NCBI RefSeq assembly: GCF_032854445.1
Contig: NC_088301.1
Coordinates: forward strand, 6,186,044 to 6,250,043
DNA: 64,000 bases
Source: Liolophura sinensis
Lineage: Eukaryota; Mollusca; Polyplacophora; Chitonida; Chitonidae
Direction: 5' to 3'
A model generated the notes under the pieces. The model was not told the DNA's origin, did no database searches, and was given only the letters and a program-made list of their open reading frames with translations. A program made the translations under genes and the position numbers. This document shows, one piece after another, positions 36,412 through 47,700 of this stretch (position 1 is the first letter of the stretch; the number at the start of each line of letters is the position of its first letter).

Positions 36412-36705
36412 TTATTCGTCCGACCAAGTCCAGTTAACATGTGTTTTCGTCAAGCGACGCAAAGGTTCTGTAAGCGTAGCGTGATCACTAATAAATTGAG
36501 CACAAAAGTTTATCATGTCCAAGAAGCTCATGGTTTCTGAAACGCTAGTAGGGCGTGATGCTTTCTGAATGGGTCCCACTTTTTTGGGATCTGGCGAAAC
36601 TCCATCGCCACTGAATATCAGACCAAATAATTCCAACTGGTCTTTGTTGAATTCACATTTATCACGATTAAGTGTTACGCCTTTGTCACTCAAACGTTTG
36701 AGCAT
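36412..36705 (-). pseudogene. Reverse transcriptase thumb/connection, frameshifted
   Basis: Continues RT in another frame: CEFNKDQLELFGLIFSGDGV and FLDMINFCAQFISD, standard text after the YxDD motif in Ty3/gypsy elements. Ends WTWSDE before another break. Confidence 0.9.
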
Positions 36706-36716
36706 TGCGTCTAGAA

Positions 36717-38045
36717 CTACGTTGTTTTTTCTTGATGCTTGGTGTACTCAATTATGTCATCAATGAGGTTCTTAGGACCTGGAATGTCCTGAACTAAGCT
36801 GCGTATGGTTTCCTGGAAAATCTCGGACGCTGACGAAATACCAAAGTTCAGTCTCTTGTACCTAAAGAGCCCAAGGTGTGTGCTGAATGTAGTGATGTAT
36901 CTCGAGTCAGGGTGTAACTCAAGTTGGTGATAAGCAGAACGTAAGTCAGTTTTACTGAACACTTTGGCTACGTTGAGGTCCGTTATAATTTCGTCAATCG
37001 TCGGCATTTGATGACGCTCCCTAATGATTGCTTTATTTGCTTCACGCATATCCACGCATATTCTAATCGAACCAGGGTCCTTTTTCGGCGGCGTTACGAT
37101 AGGCGAGACCCAGAGTGTGGTTACACCTTCTACTTTCTCAATTATGTCCTCAGCAAGTAATGTCTCAATTTCTGTCTCAACTTTCTTTCTTAAGTGGAAT
37201 GGCATTTGGCGGTGTTTCTGAGAAGTGGGTTTAACTGTTTCGTCATTGTGTAGCTTTACGACTGTTTCCTTCAATTTACCGATCCCTGTAAACAGCTCTG
37301 GGGATTTGTCTTGTAGCGCCGTAATTTTGTATGTAACTTTCACAAGTTCTAAGTCCTGTGCAGCCTGAAAACCCAGAAGGGATCCGCTATTTCCCTTGAG
37401 AACACAAAATCTGTGAGTCTGTAATTTCCGCTTTGATTCCACTAGCATGTGGCACTGTCCTAGAACACAGAGGGATTTACTGCCTCTGTACGGATACAAT
37501 GTTTCGTCAAGAATGTTCACAGGTGCACCAGTGTCAATGAGAATAAAAGTTGCAACATTGTTGATTTTCACTGACGTCTTTGGGGATTTTGCTTTGCCTG
37601 AATTACTGTTGTCTTTGTCTGAAGTCATGTTCTGTTTCCCCTCTTTATCTAGTTTGTAGCAATACTGATCACTGTCGCTCGAACATGTGGAATGACACGA
37701 GCTGTTTTCTGCGTCTAGCTCTAGTTGTAGTGCACATGCACCCTGATCTTGTGTTAAATTGTTCACAGTCTGCTTCTTCTTCAGGTTTAAACAAACAGAC
37801 TTGAAGTGATCTGGTTTTTTGCAGTAGTTGCAGACTTTGCCTTTGGCAGGACAATCGCCCCTATGTGGATAATCTCCCCCACAAAACATGCAAATGTTTT
37901 TATCACGAAATTGGTGCGGCTTACTAGGACGTGTGTCTGGGCTGTAATTTCTGTTACTCTGACGGTGTGTTTGTCTATGTCTATAATTGTGTTTATGCCT
38001 AGATGAGCAATGTTTCTGAACCACATTTACACGGTCTCTTTCCAT
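36717..38045 (-). pseudogene. gag-pol: zinc knuckles, protease, reverse transcriptase (fingers/palm)
   Basis: An open frame of 442 codons without an obvious natural start. Two CCHC knuckles (CMFCGGDYPHRGDC, CNYCKKPDHFKSVC) are followed by the protease motif LIDTGAPVNIL and then reverse transcriptase with IRICVDMREANKAI, FSKTDLRSAYHQLEL and the catalytic IDD in NLIDDIIEY. Gag and pol in one frame with two knuckles fit the Mag lineage. The frame ends inside RT by a shift near 36717. Confidence 0.93.
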
Positions 38046-38101
38046 AGATGAGGCTTGAACATCAGCTATCTCTAACTTGCGGCCTTATTCTAGAATGTCA
38101 C

Positions 38102-38562
38102 TTAATGTTTTGTTGGGTTCACGCAGTGCACGTCTGCGAAGTCTGTTTGACAAACAATGTTGAATAATTTGCGATGAAAGTTCCTTATCAACATCAGCAA
38201 ATTCACAGTTTTTAGCTGTCTGAGTTCTGTTACAAATTCATCTAAAGACTGACCTTCCTTCTGTTTGCAGCTCCTGAATTTGTAGATTTCCATCTGAGTG
38301 TTTGCCTGAGGTTGAAAGTAATCAGTCAACACCTTCACTGCATCTGCATATGAATCTGTGGTATCCCTTTCTCTGCCTGGTATATATCATACACGGTGTC
38401 ACCAATGTAATGTAAAAGAAGAGCTCGACGGCGTTTGGCATCATCCTCACCGTTAATGTTGATCGCCACGAACAGATTCTCCAAGCGATCCAACTATTTA
38501 GTCCAGCGAGGGCCTGCGTTAGTGTCAGAATCAAATGTAGGAGACACGGGTAGCTGTTCCAT
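38102..38562 (-). pseudogene. gag, N-terminal part, broken
   Basis: Probable start codon at 38562 and a capsid-like sequence of the Ty3/gypsy type (WLDRLENLFVAIN region, then RALLLHY). An amber codon at 38494-38496 interrupts it after 22 codons and a frameshift follows near 38320-38350. A further open part is 38338-38102 (FRSCKQKEGQSLDEFVTEL). Confidence 0.8.
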
Positions 38563-38733
38563 GATAGCGCGTAGTGTCCAAACTGGGTGTTTTCAAAAGT
38601 TCAGTGTTGTTGCTGTTACCGCAAATGTCCGTTTCACGAAGGTCTGTTTCACTAAGTCAGATGTCTGTTAATCAAATTTACACACACAACAAAGTCAGTT
38701 TCCGCACAGCAAAACATCCTCAGCATCATTCCG

Positions 38734-38751
38734 ATCCCATCCTCGTCGCCA
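38734..38751 (-). promoter_or_regulatory. Primer binding site of the Ty3/gypsy element
   Basis: Next to the 5' LTR the minus strand reads TGGCGACGAGGATGGGAT, starting with the TGG expected for pairing with a tRNA 3' end. The tRNA was not identified. Confidence 0.7.
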
Positions 38752-38752
38752 A

Positions 38753-38934
38753 TGTTATGTATATATCCAGGGTAGCCTGAGCGAATTACTGGATGGATTA
38801 GGACTGACACAGAGCTGCATAATGACTACGTTCCTTCACTTCCGAATGCCGGTCCTCAACTGACTGAGCACATGGATCCCCTAATACATAGCGCGTACGT
38901 TTCGGGTAATATCGGCAACACTCGGGACACGACA
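38753..38934 (-). repeat. 5' LTR of the Ty3/gypsy element
   Basis: 182 bp, TG..CA ends. On the minus strand it comes first. It contains GGGTAGCCTGAGC and GACACAGAGCTGCATAATG, shared with the other LTR. Confidence 0.93.
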
Positions 38935-41820
38935 TTAACATAACTTATTTCTTCTAACATTATTCTGCTAAAGCCTTGGTCTCCAAAACCATTCATTTGA
39001 ATGTAAATGACATGGAATTAAATTCCTCAGTTAAACGAAAATTACTGAATAAATGAATAAAAAAATAAATAAAATAAAATAAAATAAAGTTATGTTTATA
39101 AGGGAATTAAATGACATGTCTAATCAGTTATATCAAATCGAGCTTCATGTAGTCTACAGACCTGTAAAGATAGTTAAAGGACAAAACAGCACCTGGCTAA
39201 AACATATTTCAATCGAAAGCAGGACACTCATGCTTTCTAAAAGTATCACACTTTATTATTTTAATGAGATTTCACCGAATAATATGTAGACCAAAATGGC
39301 AAATTCCATAAATGGCTTGTGTGAGTCAAGGCAGCCATCTTTAGAATTTTATCGAATCAAACACGTTGCTATCAGATAGCGCGGCCTAGGCTGTGACGTA
39401 GCCTTTACCCATTTGATCCATAAACTGACATATGATAACACAGAACTACTTCATAACACATCATTTTGAGATCGTTTACAACGATTGTGGTTACGTGTGA
39501 CCGTAGGGCCATTTCACCAAATGTTGTGGGAAAGGTCTCTATCATTTACAAATCACCACAGACGTAAATTCACGTGTCGCAGATTAAGAACCATAGCTGC
39601 CATGCAGAGTAATAAAACGGGCGAGGGGCTAATCACCCACTTCTGTGATCTTGCCGCTAACTCAGCCCGTGCGAAAGTAAACGAAAGTAACCGACGGACG
39701 AAACTTCACGCCATCTACCGCAATGTATATGAGGCTTCCAACCTAAAAACTGGAAGCCTATTGTTCTTGCAAAGATCATTTTTTTTATCCTCTAAAGACT
39801 GCTTTTTGGATCATCGTAAAGACTGACAGATTTGTCGGAAGAATCACAGTGTCACGTTAAATGCTTACAAGTTACATTGTACTCTTGTTTGAGTTTCTTG
39901 TTTTACACCGTACCAGTACTCAAGAATATTTCACTAAGTTATTTTAAAGATATTACTCTAAGACACAAAACAGTGAATTGCAAATCCGGGTAAAAACTTG
40001 TATTTTAGCTGGCCACGACGTCATCCCGTTAATACATGTACATAGCATGGCCTTTGTCTTAAGGCAAATTCAAAGAAAAATGCGTTGCTGCAAGACCTTC
40101 CCACATACGACTGGTGAGGATGCCAAGGCTGGGATAGTAGCTCCTCTGCTTCATCCCCACCCTCTACTTCCCCAATTTTTTAACGTTCCGCCGCTTCTAC
40201 TCTACATCTTACTTGTTGTAAAATATAAACCTTATATAAATATGTCCATTTTGAAAGCGTATTATTACTTGTAATTATATAATCACGATACTAACCCATA
40301 TTCTCGTCTTTCCCAGCATGTCAGTCTTCCAAATTGCTTAAGATAGTCAGAAAAAAGGATATGCCTACATTTTGAAGTCCGTTTTTGCGGTTTATCTGTT
40401 TTTGTGGTATTTTTAATTAATTCCTTCCCAAAATGTGGAAGATTTCATCCCTACATACATAAGCATACTGGTAGGGTGAACGTGCAGGGTGACTCTAAGG
40501 GGGGGAAAGGGAGCGCTGGCTGCTCAGATAGCCGGAGACATGTCCTGATGGTATTATTTAAGAAGCAGGAATAAACTTAATATGTTTGTCCTTATTTATG
40601 ATTAGGCACTATTACACGATTCGGCGAAATGCACGATTAGGCGTTCGACTAATGAGCACATTTCATCCAATATCCAAGCTGTACTTGTCTATGTTTTTGT
40701 TGCATTTATAATTAATTCCTTTCCAAAACGAAAACGGTTCATCCCTACCCTCAAAGGCACACCAGACCTGTCCATCGCGTTAATGTGTGCAGGGGAGACA
40801 ATTTGTCGACTATAGTGGTAATGATAGGTTTACATATCCAAGCTGTTCTTGCCTATTGTAGTGCATTATAAATACGTTTCTTTGAAGCTCTCGTGTTTGG
40901 AGGTGTTTTGTGTAGTTGCTCCACATCTGATCAGACCTTGAGCACATAAAGAATTTGCTAGCAAACATTTCCGTCCCGTCAGATGTTAAATGTTGTGCTG
41001 AACTGAGAGCTACCACCGTGTAAGTTCATTAACATTTTTGTGTACTCGACTTACAGTGCAAAATAGCCAAGGAAGTTATATGACATGGGCGGTCGAGGAT
41101 ATGAAGTGACATTTTACAACAACAACACCATCAAATCGTAACTGTATTGTTATTCATTGATAAGGTGTTGTGAGCTTGTTTTAGTGTTCAGCATAAATGA
41201 TAAGTAATCATAATTGTAAATTTAAGTTCCTTTTGAACAGACCAGTATAGCAATGTATGTGTTAGAGATTTATTTTATACATAATATGAGTCACGTCAAG
41301 GTAAATCATTCAGGGGAGACAACTTTTGTAAGTTCATGTTATGTTATTTCAGTTTTATCTCCCTTTAGGTATGTTATTTCATTTGTTACAGCCATTTACC
41401 ATATACATGACATCAAACCACATCCTGTGCAACCATTACGGCTCATGGCGAGATGTACCTTCGGTACATGAGATTAAAGGAAGTGAACTTTATCCACGTG
41501 TTAGTGTGTGTCGGTTATCTGTCTGCTATCGCTCCCGAGTGAGAGGAAGAACACCTATTAAAGTAGACGTATCGTCTCAAATATATTGTTTCACCAATTT
41601 GACAACTGTGCAAAAGTTCAGTTCATAAACTTTGATTGAAACAAATGTCAGTAACATACAGGTCCGTATAGCTTGTGAGACCATTTTCTTTCTTATGATT
41701 TCTCGGTCAAAACAATCAACACGTCTCTAGAAAAAAATTACATGAGACCTTTTCAGATGACGTAAAATCCATGTAACAGATCGCTGGACAATAAACGTAT
41801 ATTGGATCATTAGGGGTGAT
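38935..41820. other. No gene seen
   Basis: 38940-39860 matches 63415-64000 (duplicated block upstream of genes B and C). A plus frame at 39485-39826 lies in it, without features of a gene. From 39900 a SINE-like tail (CACCGTACCAGTACTC) is visible, then plain AT-rich DNA. Confidence 0.45.
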
Positions 41821-41849
41821 ACATTGAACTAAAACAGTGCACATGTCGT

Positions 41850-42210
41850 TGTCAAAGCACAGCTAGTATACAACAGCAATATGGTGGATGGTCTTGTATC
41901 AGCGGTCAGAGCACAGCTAGTATATTATCGCAGTATGGTAAGTGTTCTTCTTGTATCCGTTGTCAAAGCACAGCTAGTATATAACAGCAATATGGTGGAT
42001 GTTCTTGTATCAGTTGTCAAACCACAGCGTGCATATAATAGCAATATGGTGGGTGTTCTTATTGTATCAGCGGTCAAAGCACAACTAGTATATAACAGTG
42101 ATATGGTGAGTGTTTTTGTATCAGTTGTCAAAACACAGCTTGTATATAACAGCAATATGGCGGGTGTTTCTTGTGTCAGCTCTCAATCTCACCTAGTATG
42201 TAACAGTGAT
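41850..42210 (+). repeat. 54/57-bp tandem repeat, seven copies, one open frame
   Basis: Spacing of the AGCTAGTATA element is 54, 57, 54, 57, 54, 54 bases. Length changes are three bases, and a plus frame stays open from 41881 to 42282 with an 18-19-residue repeat (core VKAQLVYNSNMV). No splice sites or homologue recognised; both strands are open, which favours a minisatellite. Confidence 0.85.
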
Positions 42211-42284
42211 AACTTTGCACATGTAGGAAAAGACAAGCTACACAACGCTGACATTTGGGCTGTCAGATCTGTTTCTGTTTGAGC

Positions 42285-42420
42285 TGGTTGATAGTTTACG
42301 GCTTACTCAAGAATATTTGACATATAAGACGGTGGTAGTTGGAGTAACAAAGGGTATATACCAGGATCAAACGACCAGAATTTAATCCGCATCATCTCCG
42401 ACTCCATTTAAATTGAAGCC
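42285..42420 (-). mobile_element. Very diverged SINE tail, possibly family 1
   Basis: GCTTACTCAAGAATATTTGAC and ATAAGACGGTGGTAG resemble the antisense family 1 tail. Confidence 0.4.
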
Positions 42421-42454
42421 AGTTATAGAAATGCGTACGTTTAAACTACCTTGT

Positions 42455-42690
42455 GGTTAGAACAAGAAAACAGATGACCCGATGTCAGTATAATGTGACT
42501 GGATGGGGTGTCATGTCAGGTGTCTTTGGCATGATACTTCAGTGGCGGCTGCACTTTTGGCGGCATGGGTTTGCTCTGTCACAAGATGAGACAGTGTATG
42601 TACATACACCTAAAGACTCGTCGTCGTCGTCGTCACAGGACTGAAAAATTAAGTACAACGTTAAACCCCAAGCATTCATTGATTCATACA
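42455..42690 (+). mobile_element. Family 2 SINE, sense
   Basis: GTCAGTATAATGTGACTGG, GGCGGCATGGGTTTGCTC and a TCG run, ending ACGTTAAACCCCAAGCATTC, the complement of the family 2 tail at 30177. Confidence 0.75.
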
Positions 42691-43504
42691 ATCATATACC
42701 GTCGAAAAATGAACAAGGTAAACCTCCAGTTACCATTCAGTCATAAACGGTTTTTCACACGAATGTTACCAGAAAATCTGAAAGTCTTTTTACCTGTTCT
42801 TCTCCTTAATGACCATTTTAACTATTAACCGCATAGAAAAATAAAGAGCCGAATAGAGTTTGGGTGAATAAAAGACAACATTTTTATTATGCTGGCTAAA
42901 ACAATAAAACATGCCGGAGCAATTAAAGCGACATAGAATGAAGACTATGCATTTCACTAGTTGGCGCAGCATATAAAAATGTCGAACCCTCAATAAAAGT
43001 CTAACCCACATGGGGTATGTCTATGAATGTTTAAAAACACTAAAAACAGGCGATAGGAACCTGCTGATGTCCTCCAATGAGTATATATTAATCATTTATT
43101 AGGGAGGGAGTGGTGGGATAAAAGACTAAAGGCGTGCCACCGCGAAGGCGCGTACAGTGAAATGCGGATTCCGACCAGGGCGAGCAGCTTATAAATACCC
43201 TCACAAACAGGCTTGGGCCGGCATTTGCATATAATGCTCGAACACAGCACCGAGGAGATCAGTTGGTCAGCATACACATTCAAATAGTGCTGTACTCCAC
43301 CAGACAGCTGTTCGTCTGCTCAGATTTGCATATAAATACCCGAGCGCCGAGCAGAGGCAAATCAACACATACACATTCAAATAGTGCACGTGTTGTTGGG
43401 CGAAATTACACTGCCGCATACGTGGCATTAAAAGTATATTAATTCCATCAATATTATTAATTAATTTCCTTACTAAACTTTCCAACTAAGCTATATTTTG
43501 GTTT

Positions 43505-43620
43505 TGATCTGATTGGTGTTTTAGGCCATAATCAAGAATATTTCACTTATACGACGGCAGCTGGAATTATGGTGTGTGGAAATCGAGCAGAGATCGGGGC
43601 GACACCCTTAGGAATGTGCA
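43505..43620 (-). mobile_element. Family 1 SINE 3' fragment
   Basis: Antisense GGTGTTTTAGGCCATAATC, AAGAATATTTCACTTATACG, then a diverged body. Confidence 0.7.
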
Positions 43621-43627
43621 CGTTTAT

Positions 43628-43845
43628 ATTTTGGTGCATTGCTCAGTCTTTGTGCATGTGTGTATAATTGTGACTGTAAAGATTTGGTGCAGTGCGCGGT
43701 ATTTGTGCATGTGTGTATAATTGTGACTGTAAAGATTTGGTGCAGTGCGTGGTATTTGTGCATGTGTGTATAATTGTGACTGTAAAGATTTGGTGTATTG
43801 CTCGGTATTTGTGCTTGTGTGTATAATTGTGACTGTAAAGATTTG
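43628..43845. repeat. 53-bp tandem repeat, four copies
   Basis: Unit TTGGTGCAGTGCGTGGTATT plus TGTGCATGTGTGTATAATTG and TGACTGTAAAGAT; spacing 53. It lies just beyond the sulfotransferase 3' end. Confidence 0.92.
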
Positions 43846-43851
43846 TTTATT
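43846..43851 (-). terminator. Polyadenylation signal of the sulfotransferase gene
   Basis: AATAAA on the minus strand, about 160 nt after the stop codon, at the edge of the 53-bp array. Confidence 0.5.
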
Positions 43852-44011
43852 CACACGTACTCCGGTGATATTTCAATAATTCAAAACAGTTTCCTCAAAT
43901 GAAGAACGATGATTTTACGTGAACATACCTACGTGAAAAAGAGTCAAATTTTAATATATCAACCACATAATATTTAACCAATATTCCTACTATGTCGCTA
44001 TACGCCTTTCC

Positions 44012-44768
44012 TTAGAGGGTTCTGTCGGGCACGGTAAACTCAGCCAACTCTGCTTCTGAAGATATCGTGGGGAAATTACCATGTGAGATAAGATCACCGC
44101 AAAACTTGTTAATCAAGTTTAACCGTTCCACTGAAATCTTCTTTGTCCAAGAATATGCTGCCGCCATGGAATTTTTTTTATATGTGTCCAAAAATTTTCC
44201 GTCTTTATCACTGTGTGTACTCTTGTTAAGCCAATCAATGACTTTGGTGTCAACGGGCACTCCCAACCAGCCGTATATCTTATGCAGCATCTCCATAGGG
44301 TGTTGTGCCAGATCCTCATAGATCACTTCAAGGAAAGTTCCCGGGTATTGTTTCTCCAATTCGTATCTTGTCTTCAAATCGTCTCCTATTAAGTTACACA
44401 CATACTGGGGAAGAATATCTTTCTTTGGTTTATAATCGTATGTTATCCAGGAATTGATTAGACCGCGAGGGTCTCGCAGTAAATGGATGACCTTCACAGA
44501 AGAATCTTTTTTTAACAACTCTGTAACAACTCTCATACGGGTGCGGATGGTCTTGATCACTCGGATTGGAGCTCCTAGGCAGGCACTTCCTAACTCTTCC
44601 GCACATTCTTCCACTGACTTTCTACATTTCGAATACTTTGATACCATCACTGACTGTCCTGCAAACGGAACCAGTGCCCGTTTATCTATTCTTGTGATTT
44701 GACAATTGAACAAAGATTCCAGCGTATGCACTTGGTATGGCATTTGTAGCCCTTCAAGCTTGTTTGGC
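44012..44768 (-). CDS. Sulfotransferase exon 4: catalytic C-terminal part
   Basis: Acceptor TTCTCTTTTCAG/GCC; completes a Trp codon with exon 3 and stays open to the stop at 44012. It contains IKTIRTRM, VIHLLRDPRGLINSW and VIYEDLAQHP, standard for carbohydrate sulfotransferases. Confidence 0.9.
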
Positions 44769-47700
44769 CTGAAAAGAGAACATATTTAAACATTTACAAG
44801 CTGCATGAATGCAGACAAAATACACAACAATGCTATTCAATTTATTTATTTATTTATTTATATATTTGATGTTTTACGCTGTACTCAAGAATATTTCACT
44901 TATACGACAGCGGCCAGCTTTGTGGCGGGAGAAAATCGGGCAGTACTATTTAAATTTATTTGTTTGATTGATGTTTTACGCCGTACTCAAGAATATTTCA
45001 CTTATACGACGGCGGCCAGCATTATGGAAGGTGGAAACCGGGCACAGCCCGGGGGAAACCCACGGCCATCCGCAAGTTGCTGTCAGACCTTCTCACGTAC
45101 GGCCGGAGAGGAAGCCAGCATAAGCTGGACTTGAAATCACAGCGACCGCATTTGTGAGAGATTCCTGGGTCATTACGCTGCGCTAGCGCTTTAACGGACT
45201 GAGCCACGGAGGCCCCGTACTATTTAAAGGTTTTAACAGTAACGTCCCAAATTCTCATATTTTTTGTGAAAGATTTGTCATAATATACCACTTATTATCA
45301 GTTACATGCACCGGTACCATCTTTAATTTCTATGGTAACAATAGCGTTTAAATTAAACTTCTGTTATTGAATTATGTGGAATCGGCCTCTGGTGGATTTC
45401 CAATTTTAACCGGATGCTCAGTCGAAAAATTACCATTTAGTGCCGTTTATAAGAGTGGGAGGTTCTCCTGTCTTTAAATAGTGATATTCCATCTGGTGAA
45501 ATGGCTCAAACACGTAAAACGTCCCTTTCGTCTGCTGTATGAGCTCGCCCGTCAACGTTGACCCTGAGCGGAAGTAGGCGAGAACGAGGACTTTCACCGG
45601 TTCCCGGATTTTGCTCCTTACTTCTGCTGTAACTTCAAAGGAAGTCACATTTTGTGCAGTATCTCCACTGTCTGCTTTATCTATAAATAACAGAAATATG
45701 AGTTTAAAAGTATTTGATAAAAACCCTTGTGGGTTTTCAGCGAAACTACCAGTCGTGTTGAAAGCCTTGATCGGACATGTGTTCTTATACTGTGAGTGTG
45801 GCTAGGTTCGATGTAGCCCTGGGGCCTAACTTGGTCGTGTGTGTTTTTCTATCGTGTTTGATTTGATTTGATTTGAATGGTGTTTTACGCCGTACTCAAT
45901 AATATTTCACTTTTACGACGGCGGCCAGCATTATGGTGGGAGGAAACCGGGCAGAGCCCGTGGGAAGCCCACGACCATCCGCAGGTTGCTGTCAGACCTT
46001 CCCACGTACGGCCGGAGAGGAAGCCAGCATGAGCTGGACTTGAACTCACAGCGACCGCATTGGTGAGAGACTTCTGGGTCATTACGCTGCGCTAGCGCGC
46101 TAACCGACTGAGCCACGGAGGCCCCCTCCTCTATTGTGAGTGTGATTTATGTTTGATACAACTCTGAGGCCTGGCTGGGACAGGTCTCTGTTCTTGTGTT
46201 GGGGAGTGTACCTAAGCTCGAAGCAACTCTGATAACAGTTTCTAGTTGGGTCGGGTGTCTGCTCTTGTATTGGGAGTGCACCTAGATTTGATGTAACTCT
46301 GATAACAGTTTCCAGATGGATCGGATGTCTGTTCTTGTGTTGGTAGTGTGCCTAGATTTGATGTAACTCTGATAACAGTTTCCAGATGGATCGGATGTCT
46401 GTTCTTGTGTTGGTAGTGTGCCTAGATTTGATGTAACTCTGATAACAGTTTCCAGATGGATCGGATGTCTGTTCTTGTGTTGGTAGTGTGCCTAGATTTG
46501 ATGTAACTCTGATAACAGTTTCCAGATGGGTCGGATGTCTGTTCTTGTGTTGGTAGTGTGCCTAGATTTGATGTAACTCTGATAACAGTTTCCAGATGGA
46601 TCGGATGTCTGTTCTTGTGTTGGTAGTGTGCCTAGATTTGATGTAACTCTGATAACAGTTTCCAGATGGATCGGATGTCTGTTCTTGTGTTGGTAGCGTG
46701 CCTAGATTTGATATAACTCTGATAACATTCTCCAGTTGGGTCGGATGTCTGTTCTTCAGTTGAGAGTGTACCTAGATTTGATGTAACTGTGATGACAGCC
46801 TACAGCTGGGTCTGGTCTGTTGGGAGTGTAACTCGGTTTGACGCAATTCTGGCGAAGGTTTATACGGACCGGGTGTCTGTTCCTGTGTTGGGAGTGTACC
46901 TAGATTTGATGCCACTCTGATGACATCCTCCAGGTGGGTCGGATGTCTGTTCTTGTGTTGGGAGTGTAGCCTACCTAGATTTGATGTAACTCTGATAACA
47001 TTCTTCAGGTGGGTCAGATGTCTGTTCTTGTGTTGGGAGTGCCCCTAGGTTTGATGTAACTCTGATAACATCCTCCAGTTGGGTCGGATGTCTGTTCTTG
47101 TGTTGGGAGTGTGCCTAGATCTGATATAACTCTGGTGACAGCCTCCAGGTGGGCCGGGTGTCCGTCCTTGAGTTATGAGTGTACCTAGATTTGATGTAGC
47201 TGTGATGACAGCCTCCAGCTGGGCCTGGTCTGTTGGGAGTGTAACTAGGTTTGACGCAACTCTGGCGAAGGTTCACACGGACCGGGTGTCTGTTCCTGTG
47301 TTGTGAGTGTGCTTAGGTTTGATGTAACTCTGACGACAGCTTCTAGCTAACGCTGGGTATTTGTTCTTGTATTGTAATCTAGCTAGGTTTGATGTAACTC
47401 AGGTGAAGGGTCGAGTGTGTGTTCTTGTGTTGGGAGTGCGCCTGGCTGGGTTCTGTTCAAGCCGTTTTGGTGTTTAGAGTATACCTTGGATTGATGCAAC
47501 TTTGCTGAAGGCCTAGGTGGGTCGGGTGTCTATTCTTGTGTTAGGAGTGCGCCTAGCTGGGTCCGGTGTCATTTTAAAGTGAAATCCTTAAAAACGATTT
47601 AGGCGCCTCCGTGACTCAGTCGGTTAGCGCTCTAGCGCAGCGTAATGACCCAGGAACCTCTCACCAATGCGGTCGCTGTAAATCTAGCTCATGCTGGCTT

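Larger units (their letters stand above)
34104..38934 (-). mobile_element. Ty3/gypsy LTR retrotransposon (Mag-like), defective
   Basis: A 4831-bp element on the minus strand. Two 182-bp LTRs (34104-34285, 38753-38934) start TG and end CA, flanked by TTAAC on both sides (34099-34103, 38935-38939). In order it shows gag, two zinc knuckles, protease, reverse transcriptase, RNase H and integrase; no envelope-like frame. By my hand count the LTRs differ at about 17 of 182 sites, so the insertion is old. Stops and frameshifts break gag, RT, RNase H and integrase. Gene C carries the matching empty site (about 63415, GTTAACATAA). It sits 0.6 kb upstream of the gene B start codon, same orientation. 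Confidence 0.95.

Noticed and set aside
39485-39826. 113-residue plus-strand open frame
   Set aside because: Lies in a duplicated flank; the copy at 63.7-63.9 kb is deleted and not open, and no domain is visible.
46130-47560. CRISPR-like regular repeats
   Set aside because: Contiguous 70-bp minisatellite without spacers, in an intron of an animal gene.
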